A DNA stretch of 64,000 nt from UBA10649 sp963700255 (GTDB taxonomy: Bacteria > Actinomycetota > Actinomycetes > S36-B12), in assembly GCA_963700255.1 (NCBI GenBank), contig CAVOWW010000050.1:108234-172233 (forward strand), in the 5' to 3' direction. Shown here one piece after another: positions 44,191 through 52,207 of this stretch (within the stretch, counting starts at the first letter, position 1; every line of letters begins with the position of its first letter). Both the position numbers and the translations under genes were made by a program. The notes under the pieces are model-generated. The model made no database searches, was not told the DNA's origin, and worked only from the letters and a program-made list of their open reading frames with translations.

Positions 44191-45879
44191 CTAGTCGCAG
44201 ACCGCGCCACGCGACGCCGAGCCGACGAGGCGCGAGTACTTGGCCAGCACGCCGCGGGTGTAGCGAGGCGGCAGCGGCTCGAAGGCCGCCTGCCGGGATG
44301 CGAGCTCGGCCTCGTCGACGAGGAGGTCGAGGGTCCGGTTCGGGATGTCGATCCGGACCCGGTCGCCCTCCTTCACAAGGCCGATCGGGCCGCCGTCGAC
44401 GGCCTCCGGTGCCACATGGCCGACGCACAGGCCGGTGGTGCCGCCGGAGAACCTGCCGTCGGTGATGAGCATGACGTCCTTGCCGAGGCCGGCGCCCTTG
44501 ATCGCACCGGTGATCATGAGCATCTCGCGCATGCCCGGGCCGCCCTTGGGGCCCTCGTACCGGATGATGACGACGTCGCCCTTCTGGATGGTCCCGTCCT
44601 CGAGCGCGGCCATCGCCGACTGCTCGCGCTCGAACACCCGGGCCACTCCCTCGAAGACGTCGACCGGCACGCCGGCGTTCTTGACCACCGCACCCTGAGG
44701 GGCCAGCGAGCCGCGGAGCACGGTGATCCCGCCGGAGGTGGCGATCGCGTTCTTCGAGGCGTAGAGGATGTCGCCGTCCGGATCCGGCGGGTTGATGTCG
44801 GCGAGGTTCTCGGCCATGGTCCTGCCGGTGACGGTCAGGCAGTCGCCGTGCATCAGGCCCGCGTCGAGCAGGGCCCGCATGATGACGGGGACGCCGCCCA
44901 CGCGGTCGACATCGCTCATCACGTAGCGCCCGAAGGGCTTGACGTCGGCGAGCAGCGGGACCTTCGATCCGATGCGGTGGAAGTCCTCCATCTCCAGCTC
45001 GACGTCGGCCTCGTGCGCGATCGCCAGCAGGTGCAGCACGGCGTTGGTGGAGCCACCGAAGGCCATGACGACGGCGATCGCGTTCTCCAGCGACTGCTTG
45101 GTGATGATGTCGCGGGTCGTGATGCCCTGGCGGATGAGCTCGACGACCGCCTCGCCCGAGCGACGAGCGAAGCCGTCGCGACGACGGTCCACGGCCGGCG
45201 GCGCGGCCGAGCCCGGGAGCGACATGCCCATCGCCTCCGCGGCGCTGGCCATCGTGTTCGCGGTGTACATGCCGCCGCAGGCACCCTCGCCCGGGCAGAT
45301 GGCGCGCTCGATCAGGTCGACGTCCTCACGGGACATGAGGCCGCGGGCGCACGCGCCCACCGCCTCGAAAGCGTCGATGATCGTCACGTCGCGCTCCGAT
45401 CCGTCGGAGAGCTTGACGTGCCCGGGCAGGATCGACCCGGCGTACACGAACACCGCAGCGACGTCGAGACGGGCCGACGCCATCAGCATGCCCGGCAGGG
45501 ACTTGTCGCACCCGGCGAAGGTGACCATGCCGTCGAGCCGTTCCGCCTGCATGACGGCCTCGACGGAGTCGGCGATGATCTCGCGCGACACCAGGGAGAA
45601 GTGCATGCCCTCGTGGCCCATCGAGATGCCGTCCGAGACGGAGATCGTGCCGAACTGCATGGGGAAGCCGCCGGCGGCGTGCACGCCCTCCTTGGCCGAC
45701 CGGGCGAGGCGCTCGAGCGACAGGTTGCAGGGCGTGATCTCGTTCCAGCTCGACGCGACGCCGATCTGGGGCTTGGGGAAGTCCTCGTCGGACATGCCCA
45801 CCGCTCGGAGCATCCCGCGGGCGGCCGCCCGCTCGAGGCCGTCGGTCACGTCGGAGCTGCGCGGCTTCATGTTCGTCAT
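44191..45879 (-). CDS. Second dihydroxy-acid dehydratase paralogue, possible sugar-acid dehydratase
   Basis: 562 aa, very similar to the ilvD at 37.2-38.9 kb over its whole length. It keeps the metal-site motifs TPCNLSL, FAGCDKSLPGML and CPGEGACGGMYTANTMASAAEAMG. DNA of the two copies is identical over at least 50 bp (near 37603-37652 and 44570-44622). It is operonic with the diketo-acid-type hydrolase and faces the dehydrogenase-lactonase-SDR operon, so recruitment to a sugar acid is plausible. A redundant biosynthetic copy cannot be excluded. ATG 45879 follows TAGGCT by 7 nt, no ribosome-binding site. Confidence 0.85.
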   Translation of the reverse strand: MTNMKPRSSDVTDGLERAAARGMLRAVGMSDEDFPKPQIGVASSWNEITPCNLSLERLARSAKEGVHAAGGFPMQFGTISVSDGISMGHEGMHFSLVSREIIADSVEAVMQAERLDGMVTFAGCDKSLPGMLMASARLDVAAVFVYAGSILPGHVKLSDGSERDVTIIDAFEAVGACARGLMSREDVDLIERAICPGEGACGGMYTANTMASAAEAMGMSLPGSAAPPAVDRRRDGFARRSGEAVVELIRQGITTRDIITKQSLENAIAVVMAFGGSTNAVLHLLAIAHEADVELEMEDFHRIGSKVPLLADVKPFGRYVMSDVDRVGGVPVIMRALLDAGLMHGDCLTVTGRTMAENLADINPPDPDGDILYASKNAIATSGGITVLRGSLAPQGAVVKNAGVPVDVFEGVARVFEREQSAMAALEDGTIQKGDVVIIRYEGPKGGPGMREMLMITGAIKGAGLGKDVMLITDGRFSGGTTGLCVGHVAPEAVDGGPIGLVKEGDRVRIDIPNRTLDLLVDEAELASRQAAFEPLPPRYTRGVLAKYSRLVGSASRGAVCD

Positions 45880-45886
45880 GGCATGC

Positions 45887-45892
45887 AGCCTA
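45887..45892 (-). promoter_or_regulatory. -10 box of the second ilvD operon, leaderless
   Basis: TAGGCT on the minus strand, 7 nt before ATG 45879, within CGCCTCAATAGGCT. The gatC promoter has the same CGCCTCAATAGG context. Confidence 0.5.
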
Positions 45893-45903
45893 TTGAGGCG
45901 CGG

Positions 45904-46485
45904 TCAGGGGCAGTACCACGCCTCCTGCTGCGCGATGACGCCCTTGTCCGCGTCGTCGAAACCACCCGATGTCTCCGCGGTGGGGATCATCCACGCCAGC
46001 GGCACCTTCGCCTTCCCGGATCCCTCGGGGAAGCCCGGCAGCCACACCCGGCGGACCATCACCCGCAGGGTCACGGCCGTGCTCGTCGTGCCGGCCCAGC
46101 ATGCGGTGGCCTGGTCGAAGGCCTTGGCCTGCCGCTTGGTGACTCGCTGCCCCGGCTGGGCGCCCTTGTACTGCGTCACGATGACGGGTTCCGCATTGAT
46201 ATCGACCTGCCAGCGGGCATCGAGGTTGAACGACATCCCCGCGGTCTTCGACGTGGGCACCGTGAACGAGACACGGCCGTTCTTCACGACGGCCTTCGTG
46301 CCGGTCCAGATCGATGCCTGGGCGCTGCCCGCGTTGAGGGCCTGGACGGGGGTGATGGCGCAGCCCTCGCAGCCGGTCACCTTCATGGTGATCGTGGTCA
46401 TGTCCTCAGCGGATGCCGGCGGGGCGGCGGCACCGATCGCGGTGAGGGTCAGCAGGCTGGCAATGGCAGCGACCGAGCGCTTCAT
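45904..46485 (-). CDS. Secreted protein of unknown function with a GCEGC motif
   Basis: Not recognised. 193 aa with a signal peptide (MKRSVAAIASLLTLTAIGAA, cleavage near ASAEDM). The mature part starts with a beta strand and the pair TGCEGCAI, then a beta-sandwich-like body (VSFTVPTSKTAGMSFNLDARW) and further cysteines in QATACWAG and the terminal AWYCP. Four cysteines suggest two disulfides or a metal site. GGGAGG ribosome-binding site before ATG 46485. It sits between the D-2-hydroxyacid dehydrogenase and the second ilvD on the same strand; no functional link is evident. Confidence 0.75.
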   Translation of the reverse strand: MKRSVAAIASLLTLTAIGAAAPPASAEDMTTITMKVTGCEGCAITPVQALNAGSAQASIWTGTKAVVKNGRVSFTVPTSKTAGMSFNLDARWQVDINAEPVIVTQYKGAQPGQRVTKRQAKAFDQATACWAGTTSTAVTLRVMVRRVWLPGFPEGSGKAKVPLAWMIPTAETSGGFDDADKGVIAQQEAWYCP

Positions 46486-46501
46486 GGGACCTCCCTGGGG
46501 C

Positions 46502-47368
46502 CTACCGGGAGACTACGGACGCGAGCGGCTCACCCGCCGCGAAACGACGCATCTGCTCCTCCACCAGCCTTCGCGCACGGGGCAGGAACGCCGAGGTGTT
46601 GCCGCCCACATGCGGGCTGACGAGGACACCGGGCAGGGTCCACAGCGGATGTCCCGACGGCAGCGGCTCGGGGTCGGTGACGTCCAATGCGGCTCGGATC
46701 CGGCCCATGGCCGCATGCCGCACCAGCGCGTCGGTGTCGACCACCGGCCCCCGGGCGACGTTCACGAGGAGGGCGCCCTCCCTCATGCGCGACAGGAAGG
46801 CGTCGTCGACGAGCCCCGTCGTCTCCTCGGTGAGGGGCACCGCGAGCACCACGACGTCGACGGTGGGCAGCAGCACGCCCACGTCCGCCGTGGCCACGAC
46901 ACCCGGCCTGGCCGTTCGCGCCGCCATCGTGACATCGGTCTCGAACGGCTCGAGGCGCCGCTGCACCGCGCGACCGACGCCACCGGCACCGATCACCAGC
47001 ACCCGCTTGTCGGCGAGCGCCTCCCGGCGCGCGTACAGCCAGGCCCCGGAGGGCATCGCCCGGGCGAACTCGTCGAGGCCCCTCAGCGAGGCCAGGATCA
47101 GTCCGACCGCGAGCTCGGCCGTGCTGGCATCGTGGACGCCGCCGGCATTGCAGAGGGTCACCCCGCGCGGAAGGTGGCGCAACGCCGTCTCGTACCCGGC
47201 CGTCAGGAGCTGGACGACCTTGAGGTTCGGCATGGCGGACATCAGTTCGAGGTCGGCCGCAGGCCCCATGTAGCGGGGCACGTAGAAGACGACGCGATCC
47301 GGGTCGTCGACCAGTGGCAGCGGCGGCCTCGCCGGTCGAACGTCCTCCGGCAGCATCGCCCCCAGCAC
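46502..47368 (-). CDS. D-2-hydroxyacid dehydrogenase family protein
   Basis: 288 aa, NAD-dependent. Rossmann motif VLVIGAGGVGRAVQRRL; catalytic Arg in VNVARGPVV, Glu in DVTDPEPLP, His in VLVSPHVGGNT. Substrate unknown; glyoxylate/hydroxypyruvate or phosphoglycerate-like acids are usual. It could reduce an oxo-acid product of the neighbouring sugar-acid pathway, but equally could be unrelated. GTG 47368 lies 2 bp after the gatB stop with GGAG upstream, so it is translationally linked to gatCAB. Confidence 0.85.
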   Translation of the reverse strand: MLGAMLPEDVRPARPPLPLVDDPDRVVFYVPRYMGPAADLELMSAMPNLKVVQLLTAGYETALRHLPRGVTLCNAGGVHDASTAELAVGLILASLRGLDEFARAMPSGAWLYARREALADKRVLVIGAGGVGRAVQRRLEPFETDVTMAARTARPGVVATADVGVLLPTVDVVVLAVPLTEETTGLVDDAFLSRMREGALLVNVARGPVVDTDALVRHAAMGRIRAALDVTDPEPLPSGHPLWTLPGVLVSPHVGGNTSAFLPRARRLVEEQMRRFAAGEPLASVVSR

Positions 47369-47370
47369 GG

Positions 47371-48888
47371 CTACTCCGCGACGCCGAGCCGCTCGAGCAG
47401 CAGGGCCCGGACCTTCGCGGCGTCGGCCTGCCCGCGCGTCGTCTTCATGACGGCCCCCACGATGGCGCCGGCCGCCTGCACCTTGCCGCCGCGGATCTTC
47501 TCGGCGACATCGGGCTGGGCGGCCAGGGCCTCGTCGATGGCGGCGAGCAGGGCGGAGTCGTCGCTGACGATCGCCAGCCCGCGTCCGGCGATGACGTCGT
47601 CGACATCGCCCTCGCCTGCGATCACGCCCTCGAACACCTGCCGGGCCAGCTTGTCGTTCAGGCTCCCCTCGGCGACGAGCGCCTCGACGCGGCGGATCTG
47701 CGCCGGGGTCACAGGGACGTCGCCCAGCTCCATGCCACGGTCATTCGCGATGCGGGCGAACTCGCCCGTCCACCACTTGCGCGCCGCGGCCGGCTCGACG
47801 CCCTCCGCGATCGTCGCCTCGACGAGCTCGACGGCGCCGGAGTTGACGAGAGTCTGGAACTCGTGGTCGCCGATCCCCCACTCGGCGCGAAGGCGGGCGC
47901 GCTTGGCGGACGGCAGTTCCGGCAGGGTTCCCCGCAGCTCCTCGATCCACTCGAGAGTGGGCGCCACCGGCACGAGGTCGGGCTCCGGGAAGTAGCGGTA
48001 GTCCTCCGCCTGCTCCTTGGAACGCCCCGACGTCGACCGGCCGGTGTCCTCGTGGAAGTGCCGCGTCTCCTGGATCACGCGTCCGCCGGAGGTGAGCACG
48101 GCGGCCTGGCGCTCGATCTCCGAGTGCACTGCCCGCTCGACCGAGCGCAGCGAGTTGACGTTCTTCGTCTCGCTGCGGGTTCCCCACGGATCGCCGGGAA
48201 GGTTGAGGGAGACGTTGACGTCGCAGCGCAGCGAGCCCTCCTCCATGCGGACATCGGAGACGCCGAGCGCGCGCATGAGGTCGCGCAGCTCCGCGACGTA
48301 GGCCTTGGCGACCTGCGGTCCGAGCGTGCCGGTGCCCGGGATCGGCTTGGTGACGATCTCGATCAGAGGGATGCCCGCGCGGTTGTAGTCGACGAGTGAG
48401 TAGTCGGCACCGTGGATGCGACCCGTCGCGCCACCCGCATGGGTGAGCTTGCCGGTGTCCTCCTCCATGTGCACGCGCTCGATCTCGACCCGGAACTCGC
48501 GCGGGCCCTCGTCGGTCTCGACGGTGACGTCGAGGTAGCCGTCGAAGCAGAGCGGCTCGTCGTACTGGCTGATCTGGTAGTCCTTCGGCATGTCCGGGTA
48601 GAAGTAGTTCTTCCGGGCGAACCGGCACCACGACGCGATGCTGCAGTTGAGCGCGAGCCCCATGCGGATGGTCGACTCGACCGCGACGCGGTTGACGACC
48701 GGCATGGATCCGGGCAGGCCCAGGCACACCGGGCACACCTGCGTGTTGGCCTCGGCGCCGAAAGCCGTCGGGCACGAGCAGAACATCTTCGAGTTGGTGC
48801 CGAGCTCGACGTGCGTCTCGATGCCGAGGACCGGCTCGAACACGGCGAGAGCGTCCGCGAAGTCGATGGTGTCGTGGCTGGTCGTCAT
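47371..48888 (-). CDS. gatB: Aspartyl/glutamyl-tRNA amidotransferase subunit B
   Basis: Recognises mis-acylated Glu-tRNA-Gln (and Asp-tRNA-Asn) and phosphorylates the acyl group. 505 aa: EPVLGIETHVELGTNSKMFCSCP and QVCPVCLGLPGSMPVVN (zinc cysteines), RVHMEEDTGKLTH, VDYNRAGIPLIEIVTKP, DVRMEEGSLRCDVNVSL, and the C-terminal helical/YqeY tail. ATG 48888 overlaps the gatA stop (ATGA). Third gene of gatC-gatA-gatB. Confidence 0.97.
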   Translation of the reverse strand: MTTSHDTIDFADALAVFEPVLGIETHVELGTNSKMFCSCPTAFGAEANTQVCPVCLGLPGSMPVVNRVAVESTIRMGLALNCSIASWCRFARKNYFYPDMPKDYQISQYDEPLCFDGYLDVTVETDEGPREFRVEIERVHMEEDTGKLTHAGGATGRIHGADYSLVDYNRAGIPLIEIVTKPIPGTGTLGPQVAKAYVAELRDLMRALGVSDVRMEEGSLRCDVNVSLNLPGDPWGTRSETKNVNSLRSVERAVHSEIERQAAVLTSGGRVIQETRHFHEDTGRSTSGRSKEQAEDYRYFPEPDLVPVAPTLEWIEELRGTLPELPSAKRARLRAEWGIGDHEFQTLVNSGAVELVEATIAEGVEPAAARKWWTGEFARIANDRGMELGDVPVTPAQIRRVEALVAEGSLNDKLARQVFEGVIAGEGDVDDVIAGRGLAIVSDDSALLAAIDEALAAQPDVAEKIRGGKVQAAGAIVGAVMKTTRGQADAAKVRALLLERLGVAE

Positions 48889-50390
48889 AGCGCCGGAGCC
48901 TCCTCGATCAGCAGGTGGCCCCAGCGGTCGACGAGGGCCGACTCCAGGGCGGAGCCGACGAGGTACAGGCGGTCGTCGGCCATGGGGGGAGCCATGATCT
49001 GCAGGCCCACGGGCAGGCCGTCCTCCGGGGCGAGCCCCACCGGCAGCGACATCGCCGCATTGCCTGCGAGGTTGACCGGGATGGTGGCGATGTCGTTGAG
49101 GTACATCGCGATCGGGTCGTCGACCTTGTCGCCGATCTTGAACGCGGTGGTCGGCGCAGTGGGCGAGACGAGGACGTCGACCTTCTCGAACGCGGCGTTG
49201 AAGTCGCGGGTGATGAGCGTGCGCACCTTCTGCGCCTGGCCGTAGTACGCGTCGTAGTAGCCGCTCGACAGCGCATAGGTGCCGATCATGATCCGGCGCT
49301 TCACCTCGGCGCCGAAGCCGGCCTCGCGGGTGAGCGCCATGACCTCCTCGACGGAGCGACTGCCGTCGTCGCCCTCGCGCAGGCCGTATCGCATGCCGTC
49401 GAAGCGGGCGAGGTTGCTGGACGCCTCCGACGGGAGGATCAGGTAGTACGCGGCGAGCGCGTACTCGAAGTTGGGGCACGACACCTCGACGACCTCGGCG
49501 CCGAGGGCGGTCAGGATCTCCACCGCCTCGGTGAAACGCTGCGAGACGCCGGGCTGGTAGCCCTCGCCGCTGAGCTCCTTGACCAGGCCGATGCGCAGGC
49601 CTCGGACGTCGCCACGACGGGCCGCTCCCACGACGTCGGGGACGTCTGCGTCGATCGAGGTGGAGTCGCGGGGGTCGTGCCCAGCGATCGCGGCATGGAG
49701 CAGCGCGGTGTCCATCACGGTGCGAGCGCAGGGACCGGCCTGGTCGAGGGACGAGGCGAGGGCGACGAGGCCGTACCGCGAGACCGCGCCGTAGGTCGGC
49801 TTGACGCCGACGGTGCCGGTGACGGAGGCCGGCTGGCGGATGGACCCGCCGGTGTCCGTGCCGATGGCAAGCGGGGCCTCGAACGAGGCGAGGGCGGCCG
49901 ACGAGCCGCCGCCCGAGCCACCCGGGATGCGCTCGAGGTCCCAGGGGTTGCGCGTGGGTCCGTAGGCGGAGTGCTCGGTGGACGAGCCCATCGCGAACTC
50001 GTCCATGTTGGTCTTGCCGAGGATGACGACGTCAGCCGCGCGCAGGCGCTGCACCACCGTCGAGTCGTACGGCGGCCGCCACCCCTCGAGCACGCGGGAG
50101 CCGCAGGTGGTGGGCACGCCCTTCATGGTGAGGACGTCCTTGAGCGCGAGCGGCACGCCGGCCAGCGGGCCGAGGTGCTCCCCTGCGGCACGCTTGCGGT
50201 CGACCGCACGCGCGGACTCGAGCGCGTCCTCGTGGAGGACGTGCAGGAACGCATGCACGCGCTCGTCGACAGCGGCGATCCGGTCGAGATGGGCCGTGGT
50301 CACCTCCTCGCTGGACACCTCCCCGGCCGCGATCGCCTGCGCGAGCACCAGGGCCTCCTGACGGATCAGGTCGCCTTCCATGGTCGCCAC
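48885..50390 (-). CDS. gatA: Aspartyl/glutamyl-tRNA amidotransferase subunit A
   Basis: Amidase-signature glutaminase that supplies ammonia to GatB. 501 aa. Ser-cisSer-Lys triad: Lys in PLALKDVLTMKG, cis-Ser in PGGSGGGSSAALASFEAPLAIGTDTGGSIRQPAS, where the last segment holds the nucleophile. KTNMDEFAMGSSTE is also present. GTG 50390 is taken; ATG 50381 is an alternative three codons in. Starts 2 bp after gatC. Confidence 0.97.
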   Translation of the reverse strand: MATMEGDLIRQEALVLAQAIAAGEVSSEEVTTAHLDRIAAVDERVHAFLHVLHEDALESARAVDRKRAAGEHLGPLAGVPLALKDVLTMKGVPTTCGSRVLEGWRPPYDSTVVQRLRAADVVILGKTNMDEFAMGSSTEHSAYGPTRNPWDLERIPGGSGGGSSAALASFEAPLAIGTDTGGSIRQPASVTGTVGVKPTYGAVSRYGLVALASSLDQAGPCARTVMDTALLHAAIAGHDPRDSTSIDADVPDVVGAARRGDVRGLRIGLVKELSGEGYQPGVSQRFTEAVEILTALGAEVVEVSCPNFEYALAAYYLILPSEASSNLARFDGMRYGLREGDDGSRSVEEVMALTREAGFGAEVKRRIMIGTYALSSGYYDAYYGQAQKVRTLITRDFNAAFEKVDVLVSPTAPTTAFKIGDKVDDPIAMYLNDIATIPVNLAGNAAMSLPVGLAPEDGLPVGLQIMAPPMADDRLYLVGSALESALVDRWGHLLIEEAPAL

Positions 50391-50392
50391 GG

Positions 50393-50689
50393 CTACTCCT
50401 CGTCCAGGATGCGCGGGACGCGGAAGCGGTCGTCCTGCCAGGCCGGTGCGCCCGCAGCAACGGTCGCGCGATCGAGTCCGGGCATCGCGACGTCGTCGCG
50501 GTAGACGTTCTCGACCGGGATGGGGTGCGAGGTCGGCGGGATGTCCTCGGCAGCGACCTCGGACACGCGCGCCACGGACTGCAGGATCACGTCCAGCTGG
50601 CCGGCATAGTGGTCGAGCTCGTCCTCGCTGAGCTGCAGGCGGGCCAGGCGAGCCAGGTGCTCGACGTCGGCGCGGGTGATCGCGGTCAT
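50393..50689 (-). CDS. gatC: Aspartyl/glutamyl-tRNA amidotransferase subunit C
   Basis: 98-aa stabilising subunit that wraps GatA and GatB. ITRADVEHLARLARLQLSEDELDHYAGQLDVIL and the C-terminal DDVAMPGLDRATVAAGAP...RVPRIL are typical. ATG 50689 has no ribosome-binding site and follows TAGGAT by 7 nt. It heads the gatCAB operon and faces away from the TSUP gene. Confidence 0.95.
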   Translation of the reverse strand: MTAITRADVEHLARLARLQLSEDELDHYAGQLDVILQSVARVSEVAAEDIPPTSHPIPVENVYRDDVAMPGLDRATVAAGAPAWQDDRFRVPRILDEE

Positions 50690-50696
50690 GCCCGCA

Positions 50697-50782
50697 ATCC
50701 TATTGAGGCGATCGTCGCTGCGATCTGACGAGGCTCCGGAGCCGATCGGCGGCCGTCGGTATCGTTCCGGTCTCACTACTGT
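50697..50782. promoter_or_regulatory. Divergent leaderless promoters of gatCAB and the TSUP gene
   Basis: TAGGAT (50697-50702, minus strand) lies 7 nt before the gatC ATG. TACTGT (50777-50782, plus strand) lies 6 nt before the GTG at 50789. No other feature is seen in this 99-bp spacer. Confidence 0.55.
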
Positions 50783-50788
50783 GGGCCG

Positions 50789-51598
50789 GTGAGCGAGACG
50801 GCTGCCGTGGACCGGCGATCGCCGGCCTGGGCCTTCGCCGCAGGGGCATCCGTCGGTGTCGTCGGGGGTCTCGTGGGCCTGGGCGGCGCCGAGTTCCGGC
50901 TGCCCCTGCTGATCGGGGTGTTCGGCTTCGCGGCCCTGTCGGCGGTCATCCTGAACAAGTCGATGAGCCTGATCGTGGTGTGCGCGGCCATCCCCGCCCG
51001 GCTCCTTGCCGTCCCGCCCGCCGAGGTGGCGGCGCACTGGGCGATCGTGGTGAACCTGCTGATCGGCAGCCTGCTGGGCGCGTGGCTGGGGGCAGCATGG
51101 GCGACCCGCATGCGGACCGCCACCCTCTACCGGGTGCTCGCGCTCCTGCTCGTCGCTATCGCCGCCGTCTTCGCTGCCAGCCATTGGGGCATCCTGCCCG
51201 ACCCCTCCCTCTCAGGCGCCCGGCTGTTCGTCGCCGGCGTCCTTGCGGGCTTCGGCATCGGGGTCGTGGCTGCTGTCATGGGGGTGGCGGGCGGGGAGCT
51301 GCTCATCCCGACGATCACGGTGCTGTACGGCGTCGACGTGAAGCTCGCTGGGAGCCTGTCCCTCCTGGTGTCCCTGCCGACCATGCTCGTCGCCTTCTTC
51401 AGGTACAGCAAGGACCAGGCCTTCGGCGTGCTCCGGGACAACCCGTGGTTCGTCCTGGCGATGGCGGCGGGCTCGATCGCAGGGACGATCGCGGGCGGGC
51501 TGCTGCTCGGAGTCGTGTCGGAGGCCGTCATCTCGCCCCTGGTCGTGTTGCTCCTGCTTGGCAGCGCATGGAAGGTGTGGCAGCACGCGAGCGACTAG
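50789..51598 (+). CDS. TSUP (TauE/SafE) family permease
   Basis: 269 aa with about eight membrane helices: FAAGASVGVVGGLVGLGGAEFRLPLLIGV and, in the second half, GFGIGVVAAVMGVAGGELLIPTI. These two GG(A)E(F/L)-containing helices are the family hallmark. Probable anion transporter for sulfite, sulfonate or a similar organic anion; substrate unknown. GTG 50789 lacks a ribosome-binding site. Divergent from gatC, convergent with the MBL gene. Confidence 0.85.
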   Translation: MSETAAVDRRSPAWAFAAGASVGVVGGLVGLGGAEFRLPLLIGVFGFAALSAVILNKSMSLIVVCAAIPARLLAVPPAEVAAHWAIVVNLLIGSLLGAWLGAAWATRMRTATLYRVLALLLVAIAAVFAASHWGILPDPSLSGARLFVAGVLAGFGIGVVAAVMGVAGGELLIPTITVLYGVDVKLAGSLSLLVSLPTMLVAFFRYSKDQAFGVLRDNPWFVLAMAAGSIAGTIAGGLLLGVVSEAVISPLVVLLLLGSAWKVWQHASD

Positions 51599-51643
51599 GG
51601 CGTTGGCAGCACCCGCCACCTCACCGACCGTCAGCCGAGCGGG

Positions 51644-52207
51644 TCAGGGGGCGAAGGGGGCTCCGTGGCCCGGCACGACCAGCACCGGCTCGAGGGCGAG
51701 GATGCGATCACGCGAGCGGAGCAGCACCTCCTGGTCGGGTGCGTAGGGGTCCTCGTCCGGTCCACCCTCGAACCACCAGGCGTGCGTGCACACGACGAGG
51801 CCGTCATCGGACTCGATCAGCGTCGAGATGTCCTCGGCGGTGTGGCCGGGGGTGCGGATGAGCCGGATCCCGTCGGCGAGCACCCGGCCCTCAGCGTCGC
51901 CGTCTGCCCACAGGTCCCCCTGGTAGATCGCGGCGAAGTCGTGGAAGCGGGCATTCGGGAACAGCGCCGCGTTCAGGGTGTGGTCGATGTGCTGGTGGCT
52001 GAACACCACGTCGGTGATCCCCGCGGGGTCGACGTCCAGCTCGCGGAGCGGATCGAGGATCAGCGCGGTCGTCGCGACCAGGCCGGGATCGACGATGACC
52101 CGCACGTCCCCCGACTCGGCGTACGTGACCGTCGAGCCGACGTGCATCCCCTCAGGGGTCTCGTCGCCGACGTAGCCAGCGTGCAGGATCCGATAGCTCG
52201 CGGACAT
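51644..52207 (-). CDS. Metallo-beta-lactamase-fold hydrolase
   Basis: 187 aa. Metal motif VVFSHQHIDHTLN (HxHxDH), third-ligand region RTPGHTAED, terminal His in VVPGHGAPF. Short single-domain MBL protein; substrate unknown, thioester or lactone hydrolases are common in this size class. ATG 52207 shares one base with the ligA stop (TGATG), so it is translated with ligA. Confidence 0.85.
   Translation of the reverse strand: MSASYRILHAGYVGDETPEGMHVGSTVTYAESGDVRVIVDPGLVATTALILDPLRELDVDPAGITDVVFSHQHIDHTLNAALFPNARFHDFAAIYQGDLWADGDAEGRVLADGIRLIRTPGHTAEDISTLIESDDGLVVCTHAWWFEGGPDEDPYAPDQEVLLRSRDRILALEPVLVVPGHGAPFAP

Noticed and set aside
44939..47995. A 1,018-codon open frame antisense to the second ilvD, the secreted protein and gatB
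   Set aside because: Shadow of conserved genes; composition is Ser/Arg/Ala with no recognisable domain.
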